A stretch of DNA of 64,000 bases, taken from NCBI RefSeq assembly GCF_900114135.1, contig NZ_FORY01000009.1:93619-157618 (forward strand). Reading direction: 5' to 3'. Below, in pieces: positions 31,588 through 40,497 of this stretch; within the stretch, counting starts at the first letter, position 1; each line of letters opens with the position of its first letter. Under the pieces are notes generated by a model. That model searched no databases, had not been told where the DNA came from, and was given only the letters and a program-made list of their open reading frames with translations. The translations under genes were made by a program, and so were the position numbers. Source of the DNA: Celeribacter halophilus (GTDB taxonomy: Bacteria > Pseudomonadota > Alphaproteobacteria > Rhodobacterales > Rhodobacteraceae).

Positions 31588-31773
31588 ATGTCATTCCGAA
31601 TCGCTATAGCCCTCTGGGGCATCGTCATCCTTGCATGCTATGTTGTGCCATATTTCCTGCTCGGCTCCGTCGCGCATTGGACGGGGGCCTTCCTGTTCTG
31701 GACCCTAGCAGGCCTCGCCGTGATCCTTCTCAATGTCGTGGCCACCTCCGGTTTCGGGGAGGGCGACGAATGA
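31588..31773 (+). CDS. Small two-helix membrane protein paired with the symporter
   Basis: A 61-residue protein with two hydrophobic segments (about residues 5-27 and 31-53) and an acidic tail GFGEGDE. Its last bases overlap the symporter start as ATGA, so the two are translated together. Small membrane partners of this kind accompany several SSS-type transporters (for example YhdT with PanF), but I do not recognise the family. Role inferred from context: subunit or stabiliser of the symporter. Confidence 0.75.
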   Translation: MSFRIAIALWGIVILACYVVPYFLLGSVAHWTGAFLFWTLAGLAVILLNVVATSGFGEGDE

Positions 31774-33230
31774 ATACCGCTCTCGTGCTCTGGGGCGTTG
31801 CCCTCTATGTGATCCTCGGCCTTACGGTCGCATGGGTTTCCCGCGCCGGATCATCGTCTTCGATGTCCGATTACTTCCTCGGAAACCGCGCCATGAACGG
31901 CGTTCTGTCGGCGTTGAGCTACTCCGCGACAACCTATTCTGCCTTCATGATGGTGGGGCTGGCTGGCTTGACCTACAAAGGCGGGGTGGGTGCTCTCGGG
32001 TTTGAAATCGTGTATTTCGCAGGGGTGTCACTCGTTGCCATTTTCGGCCCGCGTTTCTGGGCGGTTGGCAAGCGCTTCAATTTCGTCACCCCCTCCGAGA
32101 TGCTCGGCCATCGCTACAACAGCAAATGGGTGGCCGTGGCGGCGGGGCTGGTCAGCCTTGTCTTCCTCATTCCATACTCCTCGGTGCAGCTTTCCGGTGT
32201 CGGCTATCTGCTCTCTGGCATGACCGGCGGTGCGATCCCCTTTGGTTGGGGCATCGTAATCGCAACAGTTCTTGCCATCCTGTTTTCCTATATCGCAGGC
32301 ATCCGCTCCGTTATGTGGACTGACAGTTTGCAAGCTCTGGTGATGATCCTTGCTGCCGTGATCGTTTGTGTCCTCGTGATCTCCGAACTTGGCGGATTCA
32401 ACGCTCTGTTTGACGCGGTTTCCGCGCGCAACCCGGAGATGTTAACCGTGCCGGGACCGGGTCTGTTCAGCTTCAAGACCTTCCTTGGACTGACGATCCC
32501 GTGGTTCTTTTTCTCGATTTCGAATCCGCAGGTCAGCCAGCGCCTGTTCATGCCGAAGTCCCTGCGTGCGCTGCGACATATGCTGTTGATCTTTCTCTGT
32601 TTCGGACTGGTTTACACCGTTGTCTCCGTGCTCTGGGGCTTCTCGGCCTATGTTGCCTTTCCGGACCTTGAGAAACCGGACTTGGCCACAGCGACGCTTC
32701 TGGCGTCGGATTATGTGCCGCCACTTCTGGGGGTGATCGTGATGATCGGTATTCTTGCGGCTGCGGTTTCGACCATCGACTCGATTCTGTTGACGCTGTC
32801 ATCGGTCTTTGCCCGTGATGTCTGGGGCAACATGTCCCCGTCGAAGGATGCGGCGCAACTCAAGGTCGGCAAATTCGTCATCCCCGTGATCTCGGTTCTG
32901 GCGTTGGCTTTTGCTTCCTTCCAGATTTCAATGATCGCGATCCTGTCGGTGGCCGCCTCTGTCGGGCTGATCGTGACAGTGCCTGCGATTATCGGCGCAT
33001 TTTTCTGGACGCGCGGCACATCGGCGGGGGCTTTGTTGTCGATTTTGGGCGGGGTTGCCTTTGTCATCACCATGTATCTGACCGGAAACAAACTCTGGGG
33101 CCTCAATGCCGGAGTGCTGGCCTTGCCCGTTTCTGTAGCGCTTTTTGTCGGGGGCAGTCTGTTAACCCGTCCTGATGCGATGCGAGCGAAAGAGTTTCTG
33201 TCAGCCGCGCAGAGCAAGCGGACCTCCTGA
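31770..33230 (+). CDS. Sodium:solute symporter (SSS family)
   Basis: A 486-residue permease with about thirteen helices, using the sodium gradient to import a solute. Family signs are the short N-terminal helix, SDYFLGNRAMNGVLSALSYSATTYSAFMMVGLAG, and the sodium-site region IGILAAAVSTIDSILLTLSSVFARDVW. ATG 31770 overlaps the small upstream gene and was chosen over the long frame from 31497. The substrate is unknown. Its position between serC-serA and serB suggests, without proving, a link to amino acid supply. Confidence 0.88.
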   Translation: MNTALVLWGVALYVILGLTVAWVSRAGSSSSMSDYFLGNRAMNGVLSALSYSATTYSAFMMVGLAGLTYKGGVGALGFEIVYFAGVSLVAIFGPRFWAVGKRFNFVTPSEMLGHRYNSKWVAVAAGLVSLVFLIPYSSVQLSGVGYLLSGMTGGAIPFGWGIVIATVLAILFSYIAGIRSVMWTDSLQALVMILAAVIVCVLVISELGGFNALFDAVSARNPEMLTVPGPGLFSFKTFLGLTIPWFFFSISNPQVSQRLFMPKSLRALRHMLLIFLCFGLVYTVVSVLWGFSAYVAFPDLEKPDLATATLLASDYVPPLLGVIVMIGILAAAVSTIDSILLTLSSVFARDVWGNMSPSKDAAQLKVGKFVIPVISVLALAFASFQISMIAILSVAASVGLIVTVPAIIGAFFWTRGTSAGALLSILGGVAFVITMYLTGNKLWGLNAGVLALPVSVALFVGGSLLTRPDAMRAKEFLSAAQSKRTS

Positions 33231-33260
33231 GCGACGTCTCATGACCTCCACATCACCACA

Positions 33261-33282
33261 AGCGGCCCTTCGGGGCCGCTTT
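33261..33282 (+). terminator. UUCG terminator after the symporter gene
   Basis: Perfect eight-base-pair stem AGCGGCCC/GGGCCGCT (33261-33268 with 33273-33280) closed by a TTCG tetraloop and followed by TT. It lies 30 bases after the symporter stop and so separates it from serB. Confidence 0.85.
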
Positions 33283-33371
33283 GACTGTCGACCCTTGCCC
33301 GTATCGAAAAGGCTGGAAAGCCTGTGCCGTGCGCGGTATCAGGCGGGCGCAAAGATATTTCGGAGCCTCCC

Positions 33372-34250
33372 ATGTATGCCGTCACGCTTTTGACCAACCC
33401 TGCCGCCCCCGCGCTCAATCTTTCGACGGCGGAGGCTCTGCGCTCGGCTTGGGGAGGTGGTGATCTGAAGTGGCTTGCTTTGGGCGAGGCCGCTGAATTC
33501 ATGGTCGAGCAGGTGCCATCCAACCTTTGGGATGTCTGGGAAGGTCTCCAGACACAAGGTATCGACCTTGTTGCCCAACCCGCAGAGGAGCGCCGGAAAA
33601 AGATGCTTCTGGCCGATATGGATTCGACCATGATCCAGCAGGAATGCATCGACGAACTGGCGGATGTTGCCGGCGTTGGCGAGCGGGTCAAGGAGATCAC
33701 CGCCAAGGCGATGAATGGCGAACTGGACTTTGAGGGAGCTTTGACCGAGCGGGTCGGGCTTTTGAAAGGCTTGCCGGAGAGTGTCATCCAAAAGGTTATC
33801 GACGAGCGGATCACCTTCATGCCGGGGGGCAAGGCCCTTTTGGCGACAATGAAGCGCGACGGGGCTTATGCGGCGCTGGTTTCGGGCGGGTTTACGGCCT
33901 TTACAGGCTATGTGGCCGAAACGCTCGGGTTCCATGAGAACCGCGCCAATACCTTGCTGGTCGAGAACGGCGAGCTGGTCGGCAAGCCGGGCCTACCGAT
34001 TCTCGGGCGCGAGGCCAAGGTTTCAGCGCTCAATGAGATCACCGAACGCCTCGGTTTGACGCATGGCGATGTGATCGCCGTGGGAGACGGGGCGAATGAT
34101 CTGGGCATGTTGAAACTGGCCGGTGCGGGCGTTGCCTTGCATGCCAAACCGTCCGTTGCCGCCGAATGCGATATCCGTATCAACCACGGAGATCTCACCG
34201 CGCTGCTCTATGTTCAGGGCTACGCAAAAGCCGATTTCGCCGATGTTTGA
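33372..34250 (+). CDS. serB: Phosphoserine phosphatase
   Basis: Last step of serine synthesis: phosphoserine to serine. The 292-residue HAD enzyme has the nucleophile motif LLADMDSTMI (DxDxT), Ser/Gly motif II in ALVSGGFTAF, the lysine in GREAKVSAL and motif III GDGANDLGML. The roughly 80-residue N-terminal part is the poorly conserved extension seen in longer SerB proteins. It ends eight bases inside the next gene, a TSUP permease. Together with serA and serC the whole pathway lies within 6 kb. Confidence 0.95.
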   Translation: MYAVTLLTNPAAPALNLSTAEALRSAWGGGDLKWLALGEAAEFMVEQVPSNLWDVWEGLQTQGIDLVAQPAEERRKKMLLADMDSTMIQQECIDELADVAGVGERVKEITAKAMNGELDFEGALTERVGLLKGLPESVIQKVIDERITFMPGGKALLATMKRDGAYAALVSGGFTAFTGYVAETLGFHENRANTLLVENGELVGKPGLPILGREAKVSALNEITERLGLTHGDVIAVGDGANDLGMLKLAGAGVALHAKPSVAAECDIRINHGDLTALLYVQGYAKADFADV

Positions 34251-35001
34251 GGTCTCGCTTGACCTGCTGCTGATCCTCATAGCGGCGGGGTTTGCCGCAG
34301 GATTTGTGGACAGTATCGCAGGCGGAGGCGGGTTGATTACGGTGCCTGCCTTGATGCTTGCAGGGATTCCGCCGGTGCAGGCGCTTGCGACCAATAAGGT
34401 GCAGGGATTGTTCGGGGCCGGTATGGCGGCGATCAACTATGCGCGGGCCGGGCATGTCGATTTGCGCACGCAGATCGTGCCGGCGGTCCTGTCCTTCGCG
34501 GGTGCCATTCTCGGGGCCCTTCTGGCCAGTTCTTTGCCCACGGATGTGATCCGGCTTGGCCTGCCCGTGCTTTTGATTGCGATTGCGCTTTTCTTTGCCT
34601 TCAAGCCGGGGCTGAACGATGTGGACCGTACCCAACGCATCACGCCAACCCTGTTTGCCGCGAGTTTTGTGCCTTGTATCGGGTTTTATGACGGTCTTTT
34701 GGGGCCGGGCACGGGGGCATTTTTCATGCTCGGTTTTGTGAGTCTTGCGGGCTATGGCATCCTGAAAGCCACCGCCCACACAAAGCTGCTGAACTTTGCT
34801 TCAAATGTGGGCGGGCTGGTCGGGTTTGTTCTGGTCGCCAAACCCTTGTGGATGCTGGGTCTCGCTATGGGCATGGCCCAGATCGCGGGGGCCTATGTGG
34901 GCTCGACACTCGCCACAAGGATCGGTGCGCGACTGATCAAGCCCGTGCTGGTGATCGCTTCGACGGCTCTTGCGCTCAAGCTCGTTTCCGAGTGGTTTTG
35001 A
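34243..35001 (+). CDS. TSUP (TauE/SafE) family permease
   Basis: A 252-residue membrane protein with about eight helices. The duplicated motif of the family is visible as GFVDSIAGGGGLITVPALMLAGIPPVQALATNK and, in the second half, GFYDGLLGPGTGAFFMLGFVSLAGY and ATAHTKLLNFASNVGG. Family members move sulphite, sulphoacetate or other organosulphur anions; this one resembles the YfcA branch and its substrate is unknown. It is coupled to serB by an eight-base overlap. Confidence 0.85.
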   Translation: MFEVSLDLLLILIAAGFAAGFVDSIAGGGGLITVPALMLAGIPPVQALATNKVQGLFGAGMAAINYARAGHVDLRTQIVPAVLSFAGAILGALLASSLPTDVIRLGLPVLLIAIALFFAFKPGLNDVDRTQRITPTLFAASFVPCIGFYDGLLGPGTGAFFMLGFVSLAGYGILKATAHTKLLNFASNVGGLVGFVLVAKPLWMLGLAMGMAQIAGAYVGSTLATRIGARLIKPVLVIASTALALKLVSEWF

Positions 35002-35044
35002 GTCTTTATACAGCCAAGGAAACGAGAGCGTAGCGCGCGAGATT

Positions 35045-36043
35045 TCAGGCCGGAAAGCCCGCTGCCGGTTTGATTTCGCCTGTGTTGATTCCTGCGAAAT
35101 TCGGCACGTCGGGGTTGAGGCGCTTTTTCACCAGCGGATCATTTGCATCGAGCGCACCAAGCTTCACCAGAAGGGCGGCGATGGCACATTCCGATGCGCG
35201 TGTCGCCCCGTCGGTAATTTTGAGCGCCACGCCCAGACCTTGTTCTGGCAGGATCGCGGTGAACACGCCTTCTGCGCCGGTTTTGATTGTAACTTTGCCC
35301 TTGGCTGCACGCATCAACTCGGTGCAGGCGCGACCCTCTCCGGCGACCAAATCGGGATAGCTGCGCATGGCTTTCGCCAAACGGAACGCGGCACGCTCCA
35401 TCCTGTCGCCCTCTTCGCGGGCTCCGGCAAAATAGCCCATAGCACGGCCCAATCCGCGCAGGGTTGTAGCAAAATTGGGGGCGGAACAGCCGTCGATGCC
35501 GAAGCTGGGGGAGGTCTCTCCCGTCACGGTTTCAAAGGCATCAAGCGCGGCCTTTTGCACAGGATGGTCGGGATCAACGTAGTCCGGTCCAGTACCCAGA
35601 TGTTGGGTCAAGGTCAGAAAGCCGCAATGTTTGCCGGAGCAATTGTTGTGGATGCGGCATTTCCCGCTTTCGGCCTTGATCTGTGCATTGCGTGTGGGAA
35701 TGTCCCACGGCGTCTGTGGGCCGCAAATCAGGTCGTTCTCGCTCAGACCCAGATCGCTGAGCCACGCGCCAACCCGCTGGGTGTGGATCGGTGCGCCCTG
35801 ATGCGAGGCGCAGGACAGAGCGATCTGTTCTTCTGTCAGGCCCTTGGCATCGGCCGCGCCGGAGGTGATCAGGGGCAGCGCCTGAATCATCTTCACCGAC
35901 GAGCGCGGCAGGATCACCGTGTCGGGATCGCCCCAGCTTTCGATCACTTCGCCTTCGGCGTTGCAGATCACGGCGATACCAGCATGGCGGCTCTCCAGAA
36001 CCGGCCCGCGCCAAACCTCGACCATCTCTTGTGTCACGGTCAT
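35045..36043 (-). CDS. L-asparaginase II, Rhizobium etli (ReAV) type
   Basis: Hydrolyses asparagine to aspartate and ammonia. At 332 residues it belongs to the zinc-containing, beta-lactamase-like asparaginase family (PF06089), unrelated to the common amyloid-type enzymes. The key residues of that family are present: Ser48 and Lys51 of an SxxK motif (PRSSVKM), Cys135 and Lys138 (NCSGKHCG), and Cys186 in GIDGCSAPNF. It is convergent with the TSUP gene, 43 bases away. Confidence 0.88.
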   Translation of the reverse strand: MTVTQEMVEVWRGPVLESRHAGIAVICNAEGEVIESWGDPDTVILPRSSVKMIQALPLITSGAADAKGLTEEQIALSCASHQGAPIHTQRVGAWLSDLGLSENDLICGPQTPWDIPTRNAQIKAESGKCRIHNNCSGKHCGFLTLTQHLGTGPDYVDPDHPVQKAALDAFETVTGETSPSFGIDGCSAPNFATTLRGLGRAMGYFAGAREEGDRMERAAFRLAKAMRSYPDLVAGEGRACTELMRAAKGKVTIKTGAEGVFTAILPEQGLGVALKITDGATRASECAIAALLVKLGALDANDPLVKKRLNPDVPNFAGINTGEIKPAAGFPA

Positions 36044-36222
36044 TTCTCGATCCTTTCACGTTTCAGCGAATTTCTGCCAAGGCCCTTTCCCAAGTCGGCG
36101 GAAGTGCGTTACTGTGCCGACAGACGATAGGATTTGGCCTGACCCCATTCGAAAACCGCAGCTATAGACAGCGGAGCGTGTGGTCAACAGAGGCCGACAT
36201 AACGAGAGGCAGTGAGAGATCA

Positions 36223-36762
36223 ATGAGTTTTTTCGTGAAACAGACCCTGTTTGCGGCGGCCCTTGCGGCGATGACAGGTCCGGCATTCGCGCAGGAAAGC
36301 ACCAATCAAGTGGGATCGAACACTGATTGGTATGTCTATGAAGAGAGCCAGCCGACCAAGACATGCTGGGCTGTGTCGGTTCCGAAAGAGACCCTGAACA
36401 CCGATAGCGCGGGGCGTCCGAAATCTGTGGTGCGCTCCGAGATTTTGCTGTTTGTCACCTATGGTCCCGGCAATGGGGTCAACGGACAGGTGTCCTTCCT
36501 TGGCGGCTATCCATTTGCGCCTGGGTCGAATGTGACCATGGAAATCGGTGGTTCGGAGTTTAACCTGTTCACCAATTCCGACGATGAAACGGCTTGGGCT
36601 GTTACGCCGGAAGACGATGCCAAGATCATCGCGGCGATGAAGCGCGGAGCAACGGCGACGCTCACGGGCCGGTCTTCGCGGGGCACGATCACCAAGGACA
36701 CGTTCTCGCTTTTGGGCTTTACCGCCTCGGTCGAGGAAGCTGCAAAGCGCTGCGGCAAGTAA
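36223..36762 (+). CDS. IalB-family (invasion-associated locus B) exported protein
   Basis: A 179-residue protein with a clear signal peptide (MSFFVKQTLFAAALAAMTG, cut after AFA) and an IalB-like beta domain: TKTCWAVSVPKE, FVTYGPGNGVNGQVSFLGGYPFAPGS and a C-terminal SVEEAAKRCGK. Homologues are widespread in alphaproteobacteria including free-living ones, so the name does not imply virulence. Start 36223 is set by the signal peptide. A terminator follows. Confidence 0.85.
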   Translation: MSFFVKQTLFAAALAAMTGPAFAQESTNQVGSNTDWYVYEESQPTKTCWAVSVPKETLNTDSAGRPKSVVRSEILLFVTYGPGNGVNGQVSFLGGYPFAPGSNVTMEIGGSEFNLFTNSDDETAWAVTPEDDAKIIAAMKRGATATLTGRSSRGTITKDTFSLLGFTASVEEAAKRCGK

Positions 36763-36784
36763 AGGTTTATCAACAGAAGTGATG

Positions 36785-36810
36785 AGGGCCCTGCATCTGC
36801 GGGGCCTTTT
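36785..36810 (+). terminator. Terminator after the IalB-like gene
   Basis: Stem GGCCC/GGGCC (36787-36791 with 36802-36806) followed directly by TTTT. Short but well placed 25 bases after the stop. Confidence 0.65.
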
Positions 36811-36990
36811 CATATGGCTTTCTGGCTGAAAATCCTGTAAATGAACCGCTTAAATCGTTTCGCGAAAGGTCTGCGTGCAGGCTTTCGGGAGACGCCGTGT
36901 AACCTATTTGATGTGGTAAGCCTTCCGTCATCGACTTGTGTTTCAAGTTGATCCCGTCAGGCATTTATCACCGGTTTGAAGAGAGCCGCC

Positions 36991-38175
36991 ATGGAACCCA
37001 GCGCACCGATTACGCAGGATGTAATGACCTTTCCGCGCAAGGAAGAGCCGTCCGACAAGATCAACATTGTCGGGCTGACCCGTGATGCGTTGCGTCAGGT
37101 GTTGATCGAGCACGGCGCACCCGAAAAGCAGGCAAAGATGCGTGCGGGGCAGATCTGGCAATGGGTGTATCTCTGGGGCGTGCGCGATTTTGCCGAGATG
37201 ACCAACCTTTCGAAAGCCTATCGCGAAGAACTGGCGGAGAAATTCGAAATCCGCATTCCCGAAGTGGTGTCCAAACTCGTGTCCGAAGATGGCACGCGCA
37301 AATATCTGGTGCGGATTGCGGGCGGTCATGAGGTCGAGGTGGTGTATATCCCCGAAGACGGGCGCGGCACCTTGTGCGTGTCGTCGCAGGTGGGCTGCAC
37401 GCTGACTTGTTCTTTCTGTCACACGGGCACGCAAAAGCTGGTGCGGAACCTGACTGCGGGCGAGATTGTCGGTCAGGTGATGATGGCGCGGGACGATCTG
37501 GACGAATGGCCCGAGCGCGGCACCCGAACCGTTGAAGCGCGTCTCTTGTCCAATATTGTCCTGATGGGCATGGGCGAGCCCTTGTATAACTTCGAAAATG
37601 TGCGCGATGCGATGAAGATCGTCATGGATCCTGAAGGCATTCAGCTGGGCCGTCGCCGTATCACCCTTTCGACCTCTGGTGTCGTGCCGGAAATCCACCG
37701 GACGGCGAAAGAAATCGGCTGTCTTCTGGCTGTGTCTTTCCACGCGACCACGGACGAGACCCGCGATGTTTTGGTGCCGATCAACAAGCGCTGGAACATC
37801 GACGCGCTTTTGACGGCGCTGGCTGAGTATCCCAAGGCCTCTAATTCCGAACGTATCACCTTTGAATATGTGATGATCGACGGGGTGAATGACACGGATG
37901 ATGATGCACGTCGCCTTGTTCAGCACCTGAAAGACTACAAGATTCCGGCCAAGATCAACCTGATCCCCTTCAACGAATGGCCCGGCTCCGCCTACAAGCG
38001 TAGCTCGAACAACCGCATCCGCTCTTTTGCCGCGATTTTGATGGAGGCGGGCTATGCCTCGCCTATTCGCAAGCCGCGTGGCGAAGACATTATGGCGGCC
38101 TGTGGTCAGCTCAAATCCGCGACCGAACGCGCGCGCAAATCCCGCAAACAGATCGCAGCTGAAGCCGGTCTTTGA
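36991..38175 (+). CDS. rlmN: Dual-specificity RNA methyltransferase RlmN
   Basis: Radical-SAM enzyme that methylates C2 of A2503 in 23S rRNA and of A37 in some tRNAs. The 394 residues contain the 4Fe-4S motif CTLTCSFC (CxxxCxxC) in SSQVGCTLTCSFCHTGTQ, NIVLMGMGEPLYNFE, and the C-terminal GEDIMAACGQL with the second catalytic cysteine. ATG 36991 was chosen, preceded by AAGAGAG; a TTG at 36976 extends the frame by five codons. Confidence 0.95.
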   Translation: MEPSAPITQDVMTFPRKEEPSDKINIVGLTRDALRQVLIEHGAPEKQAKMRAGQIWQWVYLWGVRDFAEMTNLSKAYREELAEKFEIRIPEVVSKLVSEDGTRKYLVRIAGGHEVEVVYIPEDGRGTLCVSSQVGCTLTCSFCHTGTQKLVRNLTAGEIVGQVMMARDDLDEWPERGTRTVEARLLSNIVLMGMGEPLYNFENVRDAMKIVMDPEGIQLGRRRITLSTSGVVPEIHRTAKEIGCLLAVSFHATTDETRDVLVPINKRWNIDALLTALAEYPKASNSERITFEYVMIDGVNDTDDDARRLVQHLKDYKIPAKINLIPFNEWPGSAYKRSSNNRIRSFAAILMEAGYASPIRKPRGEDIMAACGQLKSATERARKSRKQIAAEAGL

Positions 38176-38194
38176 ACTGGTAGCGTTGATTTAA

Positions 38195-38222
38195 CCATGC
38201 CCGTGGTAACCTACGGGCATGG
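38195..38222. terminator. Bidirectional hairpin between rlmN and the LOG-family gene
   Basis: Perfect ten-base-pair stem CCATGCCCGT/ACGGGCATGG (38195-38204 with 38213-38222) with an eight-base loop between two converging genes. There is no T-run on the plus strand and only a short TTAAAT on the minus strand. Confidence 0.55.
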
Positions 38223-38287
38223 AATGGGTGCGAATCAGAGATGATGGCACTTAACGCCGTCAGTGGCACGATTGCCGCGACACAGGG

Positions 38288-39148
38288 TTAGCTTTCGCGC
38301 CCGACGATTTCATCGCGCGGTCCTTCCTCAGGCCACCCATCAATCGCGCGAACGGCCTCCTCTGCGGTTTCCACGAATTTGAACAGCTCCAGATCTTTGG
38401 GGGAAATGGTACCCGCGTCGGCCAAAGCTTCCCAGTTGATGATGTTTTCCCAGAAGGAACGCCCGAACAGCAAAAACGGCACACGGTTCATGCGGCCCGT
38501 TTGAATGAGGGTGAGGCTCTCGAACATCTCGTCCAGTGTCCCGAACCCGCCCGGAAAGACTACAATCGCCTTGGCACGCATCAGGAAGTGCATCTTGCGG
38601 ATCGCGAAATAGTGGAAGTTGAAACACAATTCCGGCGTGACATATTCGTTCGGGGCCTGCTCGTGCGGCAGCACAATGTTGAGGCCGATGGACAGCCCGC
38701 CCGCATCTTTTGCGCCACGGTTTCCGGCTTCCATCACACCGGGGCCACCGCCGGTCACGATGACGTTCTCCCGATGCCCGTTGCCTTTGGCGCGCTCGGT
38801 CATGATTCGCGAGAAATCCCGTGCCTCGTCATAATATTTCGACAGCTCTGCCAGCGTCTCGGTCTTGGCCGTCTCTTTCTTGTCAGGGGCCGGAATCCGT
38901 GCGCCACCGAAAAGAACGATGGTGCTTTCCACCCCGAACTCTTCCATCAGAATTTCAGGTTTCAAAAGTTCCAACTGCAACCGGACGGGGCGCAATTCGT
39001 CCCGAAACATGAACTCATCATCCGTAAAGGCGAGCTTATAGGATGGTGAGCGGGTTTGCGGTGTGTCGGGGATATGGCGTGCGGTTTCCTGATCCACCCG
39101 GCTGTTACGCAGGGGGTGGCGGCGATCCATTGGTTTGGTGTCAGTCAT
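38288..39148 (-). CDS. LOG-family nucleotide phosphoribohydrolase-like protein
   Basis: A 286-residue Rossmann-like protein of the LOG/lysine decarboxylase-like family (TIGR00730). The catalytic PGGxGTxxE motif is intact as FPGGFGTLDEMFE, preceded by IVTGGGPGVMEAGNRGA. It has an N-terminal extension of about 70 residues (RHPLRNSRVDQETAR...) compared with short LOG enzymes, as in the larger bacterial nucleosidases. Members release the base from nucleoside monophosphates; the older lysine decarboxylase label is wrong. Confidence 0.85.
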   Translation of the reverse strand: MTDTKPMDRRHPLRNSRVDQETARHIPDTPQTRSPSYKLAFTDDEFMFRDELRPVRLQLELLKPEILMEEFGVESTIVLFGGARIPAPDKKETAKTETLAELSKYYDEARDFSRIMTERAKGNGHRENVIVTGGGPGVMEAGNRGAKDAGGLSIGLNIVLPHEQAPNEYVTPELCFNFHYFAIRKMHFLMRAKAIVVFPGGFGTLDEMFESLTLIQTGRMNRVPFLLFGRSFWENIINWEALADAGTISPKDLELFKFVETAEEAVRAIDGWPEEGPRDEIVGRES

Positions 39149-39268
39149 GTGTGCTGCCTCATATGTCGTTTTGTCTCGTTACCTGTGCACTCTCACGCGT
39201 TGCGTGGGGGGGCCTGAGCGACTATAGCCTTCAGGAACAAATATTCCACGATGACCTCGGAGACCAAC

Positions 39269-40096
39269 ATGTCGAATGCACAGCTCGAAGCCGCCATCGA
39301 AGCCGCGTGGGACGCGCGCGATACCATCACGCCCGCGACCGGCGGTGAGACCCGTGAAGCCATTGAAGCGACATTGAATGCGCTCGATCATGGCGAAATT
39401 CGCGTGGCTGAAAAGCAGGAAGACGGCAACTGGAGCGTCAACCAATGGGCCAAGAAAGCTGTGCTTCTGGGCTTCCGCATCAAGGATATGGAATTGCATG
39501 ACGGCGGTCCGCAAGGCTCCGGCTGGTGGGACAAGGTCGACAGCAAGTTCAAAGGCTGGGGCACAGCCGAGTTTACCGAAGCCGGTTTCCGCGCCGTGCC
39601 GAATGCCGTTGTGCGCAAGTCTGCTTATATCGCGCCGGGCGTGGTGCTGATGCCGTCCTTCGTGAACCTCGGTGCATATGTGGACAGCGGCACGATGGTC
39701 GACACATGGGCAACTGTCGGGTCCTGTGCGCAAATCGGCAAGAACGTCCACCTTTCGGGTGGTGCTGGCATCGGTGGCGTGCTTGAGCCGCTTCAGGCCG
39801 GTCCTGTGATCATTGAAGACAACTGCTTCATCGGTGCGCGCGCCGAGGTGGCCGAGGGCGTAATCGTCCGCGAAGGCTCCGTGCTGGGCATGGGCGTTTA
39901 CCTTGGTCAGTCCACCAAGATCGTGGATCGCGAAACGGGTGAAGTTTTCTACGGTGAAGTGCCGCCCTATTCCGTTGTTGTTGCGGGGACGATGCCGTCG
40001 AGAAACGGTGTGAACCTGTATTGCGCGGTGATTGTGAAGCGTGTGGATGCCAAAACCCGCTCCAAAACCGGCATTAACGAGCTTCTGCGCGACTAA
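39269..40096 (+). CDS. dapD: 2,3,4,5-tetrahydropyridine-2,6-dicarboxylate N-succinyltransferase
   Basis: Succinylates tetrahydrodipicolinate on the way to diaminopimelate and lysine. The 275-residue protein has a left-handed beta-helix of hexapeptide repeats ([42 protein letters not shown]) and a C-terminal acyl-CoA-binding part. ATG 39269 was chosen because GGAG lies six bases before it, giving the usual length; an ATG six codons upstream exists. dapE, whose product acts later in the pathway, is 3.7 kb downstream. Confidence 0.95.
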   Translation: MSNAQLEAAIEAAWDARDTITPATGGETREAIEATLNALDHGEIRVAEKQEDGNWSVNQWAKKAVLLGFRIKDMELHDGGPQGSGWWDKVDSKFKGWGTAEFTEAGFRAVPNAVVRKSAYIAPGVVLMPSFVNLGAYVDSGTMVDTWATVGSCAQIGKNVHLSGGAGIGGVLEPLQAGPVIIEDNCFIGARAEVAEGVIVREGSVLGMGVYLGQSTKIVDRETGEVFYGEVPPYSVVVAGTMPSRNGVNLYCAVIVKRVDAKTRSKTGINELLRD

Positions 40097-40115
40097 GGCG
40101 AATAAAACTCAAGAG

Positions 40116-40152
40116 ACGGGCGTGCAAAGGGGAACCTTTTCGCGCCCGTTTC
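40116..40152 (+). terminator. Terminator after dapD
   Basis: Stem ACGGGCG/CGCCCGT (40116-40122 with 40143-40149) with an inner AAAGG/CCTTT stem, followed by TTTCGTT. It lies 19 bases after the dapD stop. Confidence 0.8.
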
Positions 40153-40254
40153 GTTATATATTTGTCTGAAATATTTTTGATGCCGTAGATCGTCCGCAAT
40201 CAATTCGTGATCCGAGTTCATTGCGGAGTGTTTAGGGTGAAACAGGAGGGTCAC

Positions 40255-40497
40255 ATGGGACTTGGACTTATTGCGTCGATCATCGTCGGGGGCTTAGCCG
40301 GTTGGATTGCCAGCCGTATGATGGACGCCAAAACCGGAATTTTTATGAATATCATTTTGGGGATCATCGGGGCGTTTGTCCTCAACCTGATCCTCTCCCT
40401 GCTGGGCATTTACGCCGCGAATAGTTGGCTGCCGCAGCTCATTGTTGGGACATTCGGTGCGATCCTTTTGATCTGGGTAACCCGCAAGCTCAGGTAG
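40255..40497 (+). CDS. GlsB/YeaQ/YmgE-family membrane protein
   Basis: An 80-residue protein with three hydrophobic, glycine-rich helices: IVGGLAGWIASRMM, FMNIILGIIGAFVLNLIL and LPQLIVGTFGAILLIWV. This is the transglycosylase-associated (GlsB/YeaQ/YmgE) family, often stress-induced and of unknown mechanism. ATG 40255 has AGGAGGG just upstream; the frame extends back to 40207 without support. Its 3' end overlaps the end of the convergent DUF6525 gene by eight bases. Confidence 0.85.
   Translation: MGLGLIASIIVGGLAGWIASRMMDAKTGIFMNIILGIIGAFVLNLILSLLGIYAANSWLPQLIVGTFGAILLIWVTRKLR

Noticed and set aside
38288..39148. Lysine decarboxylase annotation for the PGGFGTLDE protein
   Set aside because: The motif belongs to LOG-family phosphoribohydrolases; true lysine decarboxylases are PLP enzymes of other folds.
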